DNA from: Photobacterium sp. Ph5 | Lineage (GTDB): Bacteria; Pseudomonadota; Gammaproteobacteria; Enterobacterales; Vibrionaceae | Reading direction: 5' to 3' | Length of the DNA: 64,000 nucleotides | Assembly: GCF_022129445.1 (NCBI RefSeq) | Contig: NZ_JADQAQ010000004.1 | Coordinates: 1-64,000, forward strand | Shown: positions 28,395 to 37,902 of the stretch, one piece after another | Position numbering within the stretch: position 1 is the first letter of the stretch | How the letters are laid out: the number at the start of each line of letters is the position of its first letter | Notes under the pieces: generated by a model | The model's database searches: none | What the model was told of the DNA's origin: nothing | The model's input: the letters and a program-made list of their open reading frames with translations, nothing else | Made by a program: the position numbers and the translations under genes

Positions 28395-28626
28395 GTTGTT
28401 TTAGGTCGACTTCTCATGCCCAAATCATTGGGTATCGATAAAATCCCCAGCAATGATCATCTATCCATTTTTATTGGTTTATCCAACTTTAATCACATGT
28501 TTTGAATGATGGTGATCTCTATATTGCACTGTGAATGTTAATGGTAATTACAGTATTTCGACATCGAGTATTGTTCATCAAAACATCCATAGCATCGATT
28601 TTTCAGTGACTATCTGAGGATTTCAC

Positions 28627-30021
28627 ATGTTAAAACTGCTTACACAGGTAAGAAAACCAACGCTTGATTTGCCTTTAGCTGTACGTAAGAAAATGTGGCT
28701 TGCGCCATTCTTACGTTCATACCTTGTTGTGTTTGTTAGCTACATGGTGATGTATTTCATTCGTAAGAATTTCAATATTGCGCAAAATGACCTGATCTCT
28801 GATTACGGTATGAGTATGACGCAGTTAGGTACTATTGGTCTTGGTTTTTCAATTACTTACGGTATCGGTAAAACGGCGTTAAACTACTGGTGTGATGGTA
28901 AGAACTCGAAGAATATTTTGCCGTTAGGTCTACTGTTGTCTGGCTTGTGTATGCTGGGCTTTGGTTTAGTCATGGGGCCATCAATGGGCTCGTTTTACAT
29001 GATGATTGGCCTGTATGCACTATCGGGTTTATTCCAAAGTGTGGGTGGCTCTAACTCGTACTCTACTATTTCAAAGTGGACCAGTAAAAAGAACCGCGGT
29101 ACGTTCCTTGGTATGTGGAATATTTCGCATAACATCGGTGGTGCGGGCGCCGCTGGTGTTGCTCTATTTGGTGCAAACTACTTCTTTGATGGCAATGTGG
29201 CGGGGATGTTTATCGTGCCGTCAATTATTGCAATTGTTGTTGCGCTAATTGGTTTTAGCATGGGTAACGATAGTCCTGAATCTTATGGTTTAGGTACCGC
29301 AGAAGAGCTATTTGAAGAGCCAATTTCAGAAGAAGATAAAGCAGTTAATGATAACCACATGAGCAAGCTTGAAATCTTCAAAACCTATGTACTGTACAAT
29401 AAGGTTATTTGGCTACTATGCTTTGCTAACGTATTTCTTTACGTGGTACGTATTGGTATCGACCAATGGTCAACTGTATACGGTTACGAAATACTTGGTT
29501 TTGATAAAGAAACGGCTATTTCTGGTTTCACCATGTTCGAAACGGGTGCTTTGATCGGTACATGTTTATGGGGTTTCTTCTCTGACTTAATTAATGGTCG
29601 TCGTGGCTTAGTCGCGTGTATTGCGCTTATTGGTGTGATTGCAACATTAGGTTTCTACCAACATGCTGATACAATTTTTGCTTACAGAGCATCATTATTT
29701 GCACTTGGTTTCTTAGTCTTTGGCCCACAGCTTCTTATTGGTGTTGCGGCAGTTGGCTTTGTACCTAAACAAGGTATCGCGGTTGCCGATGGTATTAAAG
29801 GAACATTTGCTTATCTCATCGGTGATAGCTTTGCGAAATTAGGTTTAGGTATGATCGCTGATGGTACGCCTATTTTCGGTCAAACTGGTTGGGCGGGTAC
29901 ATTTGTCGCGCTTGATACGGCCGCAGTCATTTGTTGTGTGATTATGGCGATTGTTGCTGTTCTTGAAGAACGTAAGATTTACCGTGAAAAGAAAGAAAAA
30001 CAACAATTAGCTGCTAACTAA
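28627..30021 (+). CDS. uhpT: Hexose-6-phosphate:phosphate antiporter UhpT
   Basis: A 464-residue major facilitator of the organophosphate:phosphate antiporter group with 12 helices; it takes up glucose-6-phosphate and related sugar phosphates. The sequence is nearly collinear with E. coli UhpT (463 residues): [11 protein letters not shown] at the start, [16 protein letters not shown] near 42, SPESYGLG near 218, and [20 protein letters not shown] near 265. UhpT also imports fosfomycin. It precedes uhpABC, whereas in E. coli it follows them. A terminator at 30042 separates it from uhpA, so the transporter is probably expressed separately from its regulators. Confidence 0.97.
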   Translation: MLKLLTQVRKPTLDLPLAVRKKMWLAPFLRSYLVVFVSYMVMYFIRKNFNIAQNDLISDYGMSMTQLGTIGLGFSITYGIGKTALNYWCDGKNSKNILPLGLLLSGLCMLGFGLVMGPSMGSFYMMIGLYALSGLFQSVGGSNSYSTISKWTSKKNRGTFLGMWNISHNIGGAGAAGVALFGANYFFDGNVAGMFIVPSIIAIVVALIGFSMGNDSPESYGLGTAEELFEEPISEEDKAVNDNHMSKLEIFKTYVLYNKVIWLLCFANVFLYVVRIGIDQWSTVYGYEILGFDKETAISGFTMFETGALIGTCLWGFFSDLINGRRGLVACIALIGVIATLGFYQHADTIFAYRASLFALGFLVFGPQLLIGVAAVGFVPKQGIAVADGIKGTFAYLIGDSFAKLGLGMIADGTPIFGQTGWAGTFVALDTAAVICCVIMAIVAVLEERKIYREKKEKQQLAAN

Positions 30022-30041
30022 TTAGCCTGTAACGATTTGAG

Positions 30042-30073
30042 AAAGCGCTTTGGGTAACCTAAGCGCTTTTTTT
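30042..30073 (+). terminator. Terminator after uhpT
   Basis: AAGCGCTT-T-GG, loop, CC-T-AAGCGCTT followed by TTTTT, about 20 nt after the uhpT stop. Confidence 0.85.
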
Positions 30074-30192
30074 ATATCTATGCTAAAAGAGAATAAAACG
30101 TTAGCAAAGCGCTTGCTCGCTTTAACCCTAAGAGGTAGTTTATGCAGGCTTTTTCGCAATAGATTTTCAGGTTAATAGTAGGTATTCAGGTA

Positions 30193-30801
30193 ATGATTAA
30201 AGTAGCTCTAGTTGATGATCACATTATTGTGCGTTCTGGCTTTGCTCAGTTATTAGCATTAGAGCCTGATATGGAGGTTGTTGGACAGTTCAGCTCTGCA
30301 GCAGAAGCAAGAGCCGGTTTACCTGGTTTAGATGCTAACGTGTGTATTTTAGATATTTCCATGCCCAATGAGAGTGGTTTATCGTTACTTGAAGATCTGC
30401 CATCAGGTATTGCAAGCATTATGCTGAGTGTTCATGACACTGCCACGGTAGTAGAAAAAGCGTTGAGCTTAGGTGCAAAAGGTTTTTTAAGTAAACGTTG
30501 TAGTCCTGATGAATTAGTTCAAGCAGTAAGAACAGCAGCGCAAGGTGGTTGCTACCTAACCCCAGATATTGCGATTAATTTAGTATCACCGAATTGTAAT
30601 AAACAAGCGTTAGATAAATTGACTAAGCGTGAGCATCAGATTAGTGAGTTATTGGCAACGGGTCTTGATGTTAAAGCAGTCGCGGTAAAATTGGGTTTGA
30701 GCCATAAAACGGTACATGTTCATCGTGCTAATGCGATGGATAAACTGGGTGTAAAAAATAACGTTGAGCTTGCTAAGTTTTTTAGTGGGGAAGTTATCTA
30801 G
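30193..30801 (+). CDS. uhpA: Response regulator UhpA
   Basis: A 202-residue NarL/FixJ response regulator. The receiver domain has the acidic pair D8-D9, the phospho-acceptor D54 in CILDISMP and a conserved lysine in GAKGFLSKR near 100. The LuxR-type HTH occupies about residues 137-195 ([41 protein letters not shown]). It activates uhpT when phosphorylated by UhpB. The stop codon shares one base with the uhpB GTG start, so the two are coupled. Confidence 0.93.
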   Translation: MIKVALVDDHIIVRSGFAQLLALEPDMEVVGQFSSAAEARAGLPGLDANVCILDISMPNESGLSLLEDLPSGIASIMLSVHDTATVVEKALSLGAKGFLSKRCSPDELVQAVRTAAQGGCYLTPDIAINLVSPNCNKQALDKLTKREHQISELLATGLDVKAVAVKLGLSHKTVHVHRANAMDKLGVKNNVELAKFFSGEVI

Positions 30802-32372
30802 TGCGTAGCTTTGGCCTAACATCAATTTGTGTTTGGTTATTTGTTTGCTGTAGTTGGTTTTGTTTATGGGGGATTTCGTACTACTTCATAATGGATCCTA
30901 TTCTCGCGACAGTGTTTTTTCCTTTTGCACTTAGGCTTGGTTTAGCTCTTCATAGCGCGAAGAAATATTGGCTTGCGATTTATAGCGCAGAATGGGGCGG
31001 GTTACTGCTATTAGCTTTATCTTTGCCGCAATATAGTTGGCTGGCTTTATTTATTGCCAGTGTGTTATCTATACCTGTTATCCTGCTTGCTCGACGTTAT
31101 TATAAAGGGGTGCAGTGGCGCTTACTGACTGTTATGGCGATTGCGATAACCACGTTAGCATTGATCAATATGTTGGTCTTGAGTGGGTTACACCTCTTTG
31201 ATCTTTTTAATACTCGTCGCCTTGGTTTTATTTTTCTTATTAGTATGACTAGCGGTTTAATGTTAGTGCCGAGTTGCTATTTGATTTGGAATTATTTGTT
31301 TCAAAAGGCTTGGATACCATTAACCGTTGATGTGGTTTCTCGTCCCGTTGAATTTCGTAGCCAGCATCTGTTTTTTTTCTGCCTATTATTCATAGCCAAT
31401 ATTTTATTGCAGGTGCATTTACCTGAGCAATTGAGCTTGTTTGCGCCGTTTTGTTTGGCTATTCCGATTATTGTATTGGCGTTTCGTTATGGCTGGGAAG
31501 GGGCGTTACTCGGTACCTTGCTTAACAGTATTGCTTTAATAGCGGTTCGTAGTGAAGTGAGTTCGATTGAAACAGTAGATTTGTTGTTATCGCTATCAGC
31601 ACAAAGTATTACGGGGATCTTACTGGGTATTGGGATCCAACATCAGAGAGATTTAAATAAAAAACTGTCGAAACAATTAAAACGTAATTATTCATTATCA
31701 CGTCAGTTAGTTACGGCTGAAGAGTCGGTAAGACAAAATATCGCCCGAGAATTACATGATGAAATTGGTCAAAATATTACTGCAATACGCACTCAAGCCA
31801 GTATTTTAAAACGTGTCGAAACATCACAGGTCGGCGAGTCATGTGCTTCTTCGATAGAGCAATTATCGCTTAATATCTATGACACAACAAAAGGATTATT
31901 ATCGCAATTACGGCCAAAGACACTGGATGATTTAGGTTTAAAAGCAGCGATTGAACAAGTGATCAGAGATTTAAACTTTGAAGAACAAGATATTGATGTT
32001 GCAATGTTTTATCCGAAAGATATTGATGATGTAATATCAGATATGCTGCAAATCACGCTGTTTCGTGTCGTACAAGAAGCGCTAAACAATATCGCAAAAT
32101 ATGCCAAAGCAACAGAAGTGCTGATTACATTGTCAGTTGATAACAATATCACAATGGAAATAGAAGATAACGGCGTAGGTTTTAAAACTAGCGATACATT
32201 AAAAGGTTTTGGTTTACGCGGGATGAAAGAGCGAATAGAAGCATTAGGCGGTCAGTGTGTTATTACTAGTCGTACCCAGCCTAAAGCTGAATTACAGATG
32301 TACCATGACCATGTATCTTTAGTGGGAACTTACATTCGTGTTGTTTTACCGCTGCTTTCTTCTCACTCATAG
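30801..32372 (+). CDS. uhpB: Sensor histidine kinase UhpB
   Basis: A 523-residue membrane kinase with a hydrophobic N-terminal half of about eight helices (residues 5-285), a MASE1-like module, and a cytoplasmic HisKA_3/HATPase part. The phospho-acceptor histidine lies in ARELHDEIGQNI near 316; ATP-binding motifs are EALNNIAKYAKA near 425 and EDNGVGF/GFGLRGMKERIEALGG near 455-475. It starts with GTG overlapping the uhpA stop by one base. UhpB signals with UhpC, which senses external glucose-6-phosphate. Confidence 0.92.
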   Translation: MRSFGLTSICVWLFVCCSWFCLWGISYYFIMDPILATVFFPFALRLGLALHSAKKYWLAIYSAEWGGLLLLALSLPQYSWLALFIASVLSIPVILLARRYYKGVQWRLLTVMAIAITTLALINMLVLSGLHLFDLFNTRRLGFIFLISMTSGLMLVPSCYLIWNYLFQKAWIPLTVDVVSRPVEFRSQHLFFFCLLFIANILLQVHLPEQLSLFAPFCLAIPIIVLAFRYGWEGALLGTLLNSIALIAVRSEVSSIETVDLLLSLSAQSITGILLGIGIQHQRDLNKKLSKQLKRNYSLSRQLVTAEESVRQNIARELHDEIGQNITAIRTQASILKRVETSQVGESCASSIEQLSLNIYDTTKGLLSQLRPKTLDDLGLKAAIEQVIRDLNFEEQDIDVAMFYPKDIDDVISDMLQITLFRVVQEALNNIAKYAKATEVLITLSVDNNITMEIEDNGVGFKTSDTLKGFGLRGMKERIEALGGQCVITSRTQPKAELQMYHDHVSLVGTYIRVVLPLLSSHS

Positions 32373-32402
32373 ATTTATAGCTTTTAGACGATAATAGAAA
32401 AT

Positions 32403-33695
32403 ATGAATACAGACGTTACTCAAGAAACTGCTCAACGTTATCGTTACTGGCGTATTCACATTATGGTGAGTATGTATATTGGTTACGCGGCTTTTTATTT
32501 AACTCGTAAAAACTTCAGCTATGCCATGCCTGCAATCATTACTGATTTGGGTTGGGATAAAGCGGATGTTGGCTTAATGGGCACGTTATTTTATCTTACT
32601 TACGGCTGTTCAAAATTTATCTCTGGTATTGTCAGTGATCGTTCTAATCCTCGTTACTTTATGGGAATTGGGCTGATTGCGACGGGGATCATTAATATTC
32701 TATTTGGCTTATCTAGTTCCGTTGTCGCGCTAAGCATATTATGGATTTTAAATGCATGGTTTCAGGGTTGGGGGTGGCCTGCCTGCTCTAAGTTATTAAC
32801 GACATGGTACTCACGTTCAGAGCGTGGTAGATGGTGGTCGATTTGGAATACTGCTCATAATCTGGGTGGGGCAATGATCCCTATTATTGTCGGTTTCACT
32901 GTTCTCCATTTTGGTTGGCGATACAGTTTTTATATTCCAGGCATTATAGCGGTGGTTATTGGCTTTTTCCTTTGTTGGCGGTTACGCGATAAACCGGCCT
33001 CGATGGGGTTACCGAGTATTGGACACTGGCGTAAAGATTACTTAGAAATCGCTCATGAAAATACTGGTAAAGGATTATCACAAAAGCAGATCTTGTTTCG
33101 TTATGTACTGAATAATAAATATATTTGGCTATTAAGTCTTAGCTATATTCTGGTGTATATCGTTCGGACAGCGATTAATGATTGGGGTAACTTATATCTT
33201 ACCGAACAATACGGTTATAGCTTGATCACAGCGAATAGCGCCTTGTCATTGTTTGAAATTGGCGGATTTTTAGGTTCGCTGGTGGCTGGATGGGGATCAG
33301 ATAAAATATTTTCAGGTAATCGTGGGCCAATGATCCTATTGTTTTCCATCGGTATCTTTTTATCTGTTGCGGCGTTGTGGTTAATACCCATTGCGAGTTT
33401 TGTTCTACAAGCGGTGTGTTTATTTACTATTGGTTTTTTTGTGTTTGGTCCTCAAATGCTAATCGGTATGGCTGCAGCAGAGTGCTCACATAAAGATGCT
33501 GTGGGGGCAGCTACTGGATTTGTGGGGCTATTTGCCTATATGGGCGCAGCGCTTGCAGGTTACCCATTAGCACTAATTATGCAGTATTACCATTGGATGG
33601 GATTCTTTGTTGTTATCTCTGTAGCGGCTGCTGCAATAGGGTTATTGTTATTACCATTTTTAAAAGCGCAACACGGCGACGCTATTGGTGTATAG
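32403..33695 (+). CDS. uhpC: Membrane sensor UhpC
   Basis: A 430-residue UhpT-like protein with 12 helices acting as the glucose-6-phosphate receptor for UhpB rather than as a main transporter. Family motifs include YAAFYLTRKNFSYAMPAI near 30, WGWPACSKLLTTWYSRSERG near 121, and YILVYIVRTAINDWGNLYL near 248. It follows uhpB by 30 nt. Its 3-prime end overlaps the convergent hypothetical gene at 33682 by 14 bp, leaving no room for a terminator between them. Confidence 0.93.
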   Translation: MNTDVTQETAQRYRYWRIHIMVSMYIGYAAFYLTRKNFSYAMPAIITDLGWDKADVGLMGTLFYLTYGCSKFISGIVSDRSNPRYFMGIGLIATGIINILFGLSSSVVALSILWILNAWFQGWGWPACSKLLTTWYSRSERGRWWSIWNTAHNLGGAMIPIIVGFTVLHFGWRYSFYIPGIIAVVIGFFLCWRLRDKPASMGLPSIGHWRKDYLEIAHENTGKGLSQKQILFRYVLNNKYIWLLSLSYILVYIVRTAINDWGNLYLTEQYGYSLITANSALSLFEIGGFLGSLVAGWGSDKIFSGNRGPMILLFSIGIFLSVAALWLIPIASFVLQAVCLFTIGFFVFGPQMLIGMAAAECSHKDAVGAATGFVGLFAYMGAALAGYPLALIMQYYHWMGFFVVISVAAAAIGLLLLPFLKAQHGDAIGV

Positions 33696-34353
33696 CGGCT
33701 GCTTTATAACGCCTTAGTAGGCCAATAAAATCATTAATTGGCCGATCTAACGTATCTTCTGATATGAAAAAATCAAAGCCTAGAAATTTACGATTATATT
33801 CCATGCGGTGTGCAAGCATTGCTCTTAAGCCTTTAAATATATTGCCATTAGGTGTTTGGTAAGGTTCATCGTCAAATAACACATCTTCTATCGTATGATT
33901 TTCAACATTGCTATTTTTAATTGCCATGACTAATAGAATTCGTTGTTCGATGATCATACGAGCGGCTAATCGTGGGCTAATATTTTGAATGAAATCGTCA
34001 TAATTGTTGAGCTTAATACCAATCCAAGGAAGAGGTTGTTGCCAACCGTGGTGGTTTATTTCAGCTTTACCTAATTGAGAAATGTTATACCAAGGCGTTG
34101 ACCATCCGCCATAACGACTATGGTATTGGCAATGCATGAAGGTGAGTGTGAACAGGTATTTTGAGTCACAGATCAGACGGATAACAATAACGGCAATGAT
34201 CCCTACAATGCTTGCTGTAATAAGTGTTGTGGTAAGTGTCAGACTAGGAATGAAAAAAGAGAAAAAACAACCACTGATTGACGCGGTAAAACAAAAAACA
34301 AACAGCATAACGTAAGGGGTGATAGGGGCTGACTTTACATGGTAGGTTTCCAT
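33682..34353 (-). CDS. Conserved membrane-anchored hypothetical protein (possibly DUF2982)
   Basis: A 223-residue protein with two N-terminal transmembrane helices (about residues 12-35 and 38-62) and a cytoplasmic domain of about 150 residues. The domain has conserved-looking blocks: QLGKAEINHHGWQQPLPWIGIKL, ISPRLAARMIIEQRILL, and NDFIGLLRRYKAAA at the end. I associate this pattern with a vibrio family of unknown function (DUF2982) from memory only. GGAG lies 6 nt before the ATG. It converges on uhpC with a 14-bp overlap. Confidence 0.7.
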   Translation of the reverse strand: METYHVKSAPITPYVMLFVFCFTASISGCFFSFFIPSLTLTTTLITASIVGIIAVIVIRLICDSKYLFTLTFMHCQYHSRYGGWSTPWYNISQLGKAEINHHGWQQPLPWIGIKLNNYDDFIQNISPRLAARMIIEQRILLVMAIKNSNVENHTIEDVLFDDEPYQTPNGNIFKGLRAMLAHRMEYNRKFLGFDFFISEDTLDRPINDFIGLLRRYKAAAIHQ

Positions 34354-34648
34354 TGCTCACTCCAAATTAAATTATCTAGTCATCATACGATATGGAAATG
34401 CACAGCGATCGTATTACCTACTAAATGTATTGTACATCAACGGTATGTTCATGATAGATGCCTACATCTTTGGTACTTATTAAGTATATATGAAGAATAT
34501 CAAAGGAATTTTTTGCTTAAAATCATATTTATCGGTTGATATGTCGCCGTTTGCTGGCATTTCTCTGACATACTTGATATAAAACGCGCTTACTTTTTCC
34601 CGCTGGCATAGTGGTGACTGAAAGTAGTGCAACGGAGTAGGAAATTTA

Positions 34649-35059
34649 ATGAGAATCTCTCACAAACGTAAAGTACAGCTAAAACTTCAAAAACAGACGC
34701 CTGTTTTTGCTGAATTAGCGACCAAAGCAGCGCCTAAAAAAGCGGCTAAAAAAGCATCAAATGTTGAAACAGTGAAAGTTGCACCCGTAGCAAAAACTGT
34801 AGAAGCAAAAAAAGAAGTTAAAGCGACACCAGCTAAGGCTACATCAGCTGTGTCATTAACTCCTAAGCAGCAACAAGTGTTAGATATTGTTGTGAAAAAT
34901 GCTGAAGGTTTAAACCCTAAAGGCATTGGCTTAGAAGCTGGTCAAGAAGATGCGAAAGCGGCTTCTTGGGCTACAGGTGCGTTAAAAAAACTAACTGAAG
35001 AAGGGTTAGTTGAACGCATCCAATTGGCTGGCAACAAAGTTTTATATAAAGCACTTTAA
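34649..35059 (+). CDS. Ala/Lys-rich protein with C-terminal winged-helix-like domain
   Basis: A 136-residue protein in two parts. Residues 1-70 are basic and dominated by Ala, Lys, Val and Pro (KAAPKKAAKKAS, KKEVKATPAKAT), resembling histone H1-type or nucleoid-associated tails. Residues 70-136 look like a small winged helix (LTPKQQQVLDIVVKNAEGL, ATGALKKLTEEGLVERIQLAG). Together this suggests a nucleoid or DNA-binding protein; no target is known. AGTAGGA precedes the ATG and a strong terminator follows, so it is probably a well expressed single gene. The 295 bp upstream hold no gene. Confidence 0.75.
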   Translation: MRISHKRKVQLKLQKQTPVFAELATKAAPKKAAKKASNVETVKVAPVAKTVEAKKEVKATPAKATSAVSLTPKQQQVLDIVVKNAEGLNPKGIGLEAGQEDAKAASWATGALKKLTEEGLVERIQLAGNKVLYKAL

Positions 35060-35068
35060 TCAGCCAAT

Positions 35069-35099
35069 CCCGCTTCTTTTTGAGAAGCGGGGGTTTTTA
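35069..35099 (+). terminator. Terminator after the Ala/Lys-rich protein gene
   Basis: A perfect 9-bp stem (CCCGCTTCT, loop TTTTG, AGAAGCGGG) followed by GGTTTTTAT, 9 nt past the stop codon. Confidence 0.9.
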
Positions 35100-35335
35100 T
35101 TCTCATTTCTATTCCTTCAAAGTTATTTTCTTCTGCTAATATTAAGTTCTACTTTATTATTTATGCATCGTTCCGATTATTTTTAATAATAACTATTTTA
35201 ATGCTATAAATATAATAATGAATTGATATCCATAATTTTATTAAACTAAATTGAACATTTATTAGGTTACGCTTTTTATAGCAATTATTTGGATGTTAAT
35301 TTCAAGGAGCTCGAAGCATTTGGAGTTAATGATCT

Positions 35336-35641
35336 ATGACAATGATAAGTGCGAGAGAATTTTCAGACTGGCTAATTGACCGTTTTGCTGAAGATAACCA
35401 AGGCGTTTCTTTAACGCGGGAAGATATAAATATATTGACGGGTAGGCAAAGTTTTTCGTTAGGATTTGTTCATGATATTCATTATGAAGTGATGCGCCAT
35501 GATATGGCTTTTGTGACTGATACTACACGTGAAATGTTCTATCTTGTTCCTATTGCGAAAAGGCCTTGGAAAGATCAACTAAAAAGAAATTACGAGCGCG
35601 ATTTATATTGTAATGTATTGCCATTGAATAAATCAGGTTAA
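35336..35641 (+). CDS. Hypothetical protein, 101 residues
   Basis: A small soluble protein with no signal peptide or membrane helix. It is rich in charged and aromatic residues (REFSDWLIDRFAEDNQG, KRPWKDQLKRNYERDLYC). The ORF has a GGAG site before its ATG and ends before a terminator at 35706, so it is likely real. I do not recognise a family. The 276 bp before it hold only a terminator and AT-rich DNA. Confidence 0.65.
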   Translation: MTMISAREFSDWLIDRFAEDNQGVSLTREDINILTGRQSFSLGFVHDIHYEVMRHDMAFVTDTTREMFYLVPIAKRPWKDQLKRNYERDLYCNVLPLNKSG

Positions 35642-35705
35642 TTTATGTTGTATTAATTTAGTTAAATTCGCAAAAAAAAGACATTTAACCTTATAGTCGA
35701 AAGTA

Positions 35706-35733
35706 AAAAGAGGACGTTATGTCCTCTTTTTTT
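35706..35733. terminator. Bidirectional terminator between the 101-residue gene and aspC
   Basis: AAAAGAGGAC, loop GTTAT, GTCCTCTTTT with T residues continuing right and A residues left, placed between two converging genes. Confidence 0.9.
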
Positions 35734-35747
35734 AAACATCGTATATA

Positions 35748-36938
35748 TTATAAGACGGCAGCAATACCTTTACATAACGGCATCATATTGTCTTTTGTCA
35801 TACCCGCAACACTAATACGGCCTGAACCAACAATATAAATAGCAAAGTCATTTTTAAGTTGCGTTACTTGATCTTTGGATAAGCCAGAGAACGAGAACAT
35901 ACCATTTTGACGTTCAATAAAGCTAAAGTCGTTAGTTACACCTAACTCTTTTAATGTTGTTACAAATAGCGTACGCATTTCTTGGATGCGATCACGCATA
36001 TCAGCAACTTCTTGTTCCCATTCTGCACGAAGCTCAGCGTTATTGAGGATTGTTGTTACAATCGCAGCACCATGAGCTGGTGGGTTAGAATAAATAACAC
36101 GTGCAATCGATTTTACTTGGCTAAATGCTGTTGCTGCTTGCTCTGCTGTTTTACCAACAAGTGTAAATGCACCTACACGCTCATTGTATAAACCAAAGTT
36201 CTTAGAGAATGAACTCGCTACCAGTAATTCTGGTAGTTGATCTGCAAAGATGCGTAAACCTTGAGCATCTTCTTCTACACCGCGCGCAAAGCCTTGGTAA
36301 GCAAAATCGAACATTGGTAGTAGTTTTTTCTCAATGCAGAGTTTTGCTAGTACTTGCCATTGCTCTGTTGTTGGGTCAATACCGGTTGGGTTATGGCAGC
36401 AACCATGAAGAAGAACAATATCTCCTTCGCTAGCTTGGCTTAAATCCGCAATCGCTGCGTCAAAGTCAATATCACTTGTTTCTGCGTTATAGTAAGAGTA
36501 TTGCTGTGTTTCAAGACCAGCAGCACCAAAGACGCCATGGTGGTTAGCCCAAGTAGGATTACTTATCCATACTTTTACATCGCCCAATTGACGCTTAATA
36601 AATTCAGCAGCAACACGTAATGCACCAGTACCACCAGGAGCTTGAGCTGTTTGTGCGCGTTTTTCAGTGATGATTGTTGCATCGTTACCAAAAAGTAGCT
36701 CTTGAACGGCTAGGCCGTATTCAGGTGTACCTGGAATGCTTAAGTATGATTTTGTTTTTTCTTTTTCAAGTAAAATCGCTTCTGCTTTTTTTACTGTAGC
36801 AAGAACAGGCGTATTACCTGTCTCATCTTTATAAATACCAACGCCTAGATTAATCTTTGTTGCGCGTGTATCTGCTTTAAATTCTTCTGTTAAACCTAAA
36901 ATTGGATCAGCAGGAGCTGCCGTAATTTTCTCAAACAT
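35748..36938 (-). CDS. aspC: Aspartate aminotransferase AspC
   Basis: A 396-residue class I aminotransferase, the same length as E. coli AspC. It interconverts aspartate + 2-oxoglutarate and oxaloacetate + glutamate using PLP. The start [16 protein letters not shown] is nearly identical to E. coli. The PLP lysine is K246 in [15 protein letters not shown]; the cofactor-contacting CHNPTGIDP lies near 182 and [10 protein letters not shown] near 212. In E. coli aspC also lies downstream of gloC and near asnS, consistent with shared ancestry of this region. Confidence 0.96.
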   Translation of the reverse strand: MFEKITAAPADPILGLTEEFKADTRATKINLGVGIYKDETGNTPVLATVKKAEAILLEKEKTKSYLSIPGTPEYGLAVQELLFGNDATIITEKRAQTAQAPGGTGALRVAAEFIKRQLGDVKVWISNPTWANHHGVFGAAGLETQQYSYYNAETSDIDFDAAIADLSQASEGDIVLLHGCCHNPTGIDPTTEQWQVLAKLCIEKKLLPMFDFAYQGFARGVEEDAQGLRIFADQLPELLVASSFSKNFGLYNERVGAFTLVGKTAEQAATAFSQVKSIARVIYSNPPAHGAAIVTTILNNAELRAEWEQEVADMRDRIQEMRTLFVTTLKELGVTNDFSFIERQNGMFSFSGLSKDQVTQLKNDFAIYIVGSGRISVAGMTKDNMMPLCKGIAAVL

Positions 36939-37044
36939 ATTTGGTCATCCGTGGCGTTAATAAATAGTAATGTCTATTTATACCCTTTGTCGTAGAACGT
37001 TTACAAGATAATGCAACAAATTAGTCATAAATTTTATTGATGAA

Positions 37045-37800
37045 TTAAGTATGACTTTTTTTTACTCTAAATCGAGATAATGCATTGGTTGCGGCTGGAG
37101 ATTTAATTAGCCTAAAAATAAGGTCATTTTCTTTGTAGATACAATCAATAAGTTGTTGACGAGTAGTCGCAGATAATAGTGCTTTAGAGCGCTGTAATGC
37201 ATCTTTAGGTAAAGCTGCAAGCGTGTTAGCACAGTGTGCTGCACGTTGTTCTGGTTGAATGGTTATTTGATTGATAAAACCAAGAGATAACGCTTCTTCT
37301 ACTGTCATTTCTTCACCAAGTAGTAACATAGCTTTGGCTTTTCTTGTTCCGATCAATTGTGGTAACAATAAACTTGAACCAAATTCTGGGCATAATCCAA
37401 GTTTAACAAAGGGAAGAATAAAAGTAGTGTTAGGGCTGGCAAAGATAAAATCACAGTGCTGTAGCAGTGTCATCCCTATCCCAATCGCTGCGCCAGAGAC
37501 CGCGGCAACAATAGGGACTGGACAGTCAATCATTGCGATCATAAAGCGTTCGATTATTTCTCGGTTCTGCTGTGACTGCGTATTATCAGCCTGTGCTAAC
37601 TGAATAAAATCTTCAATATCATTTCCACTGCAAAAAATGTCAGCATGACCAGTGATGATGACAACATATATATCATCATTTTTGGCTCGTTCTAGCTGTT
37701 GAGCTAAATCTTGATACATTTTGAGGTTAAGTGCGTTTTTAGCTGTGGGGCGATCAATAGTGAGCGTAAGGATATGATTTGATAAAGATGAAGTGATCAT
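37045..37800 (-). CDS. Enoyl-CoA hydratase/isomerase family protein
   Basis: A 251-residue crotonase-fold protein. Motifs: LTIDRPTAKNALNLKMY at the start, GNDIEDFIQ near 58 (oxyanion-hole part), and VAAVSGAAIGIGMTLLQHCDFIFAS near 95. A glutamate in CPEFGSSLLLP near 133 matches one catalytic acid. Residues are those of general enoyl-CoA hydratases or isomerases; substrate unknown. The ATG at 37800 is preferred to an open frame back to 37842 because AGGA lies 7 nt upstream, and this site is inside an 11-bp hairpin (37804-37840). Monocistronic. Confidence 0.85.
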   Translation of the reverse strand: MITSSLSNHILTLTIDRPTAKNALNLKMYQDLAQQLERAKNDDIYVVIITGHADIFCSGNDIEDFIQLAQADNTQSQQNREIIERFMIAMIDCPVPIVAAVSGAAIGIGMTLLQHCDFIFASPNTTFILPFVKLGLCPEFGSSLLLPQLIGTRKAKAMLLLGEEMTVEEALSLGFINQITIQPEQRAAHCANTLAALPKDALQRSKALLSATTRQQLIDCIYKENDLIFRLIKSPAATNALSRFRVKKSHT

Positions 37801-37803
37801 GTT

Positions 37804-37840
37804 GCCATCCTTGAACGATGAATAATCTATCAAGGATGGC
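37804..37840 (-). promoter_or_regulatory. Hairpin covering the ribosome binding site of the hydratase gene
   Basis: On the minus strand GCCATCCTTGA, a 15-nt spacer and TCAAGGATGGC form perfect 11-bp arms. The right arm contains the AAGGA ribosome binding site and ends 3 nt before the ATG at 37800. If transcribed, it would hide the site, making translation conditional. If transcription starts inside the repeat, it would instead be an operator. Confidence 0.5.
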
Positions 37841-37902
37841 ATATAACAGTAATTATTTGCTAATTTAGTATCAAAAGTAAGTTGCCATCAGCAATAACAT
37901 CA

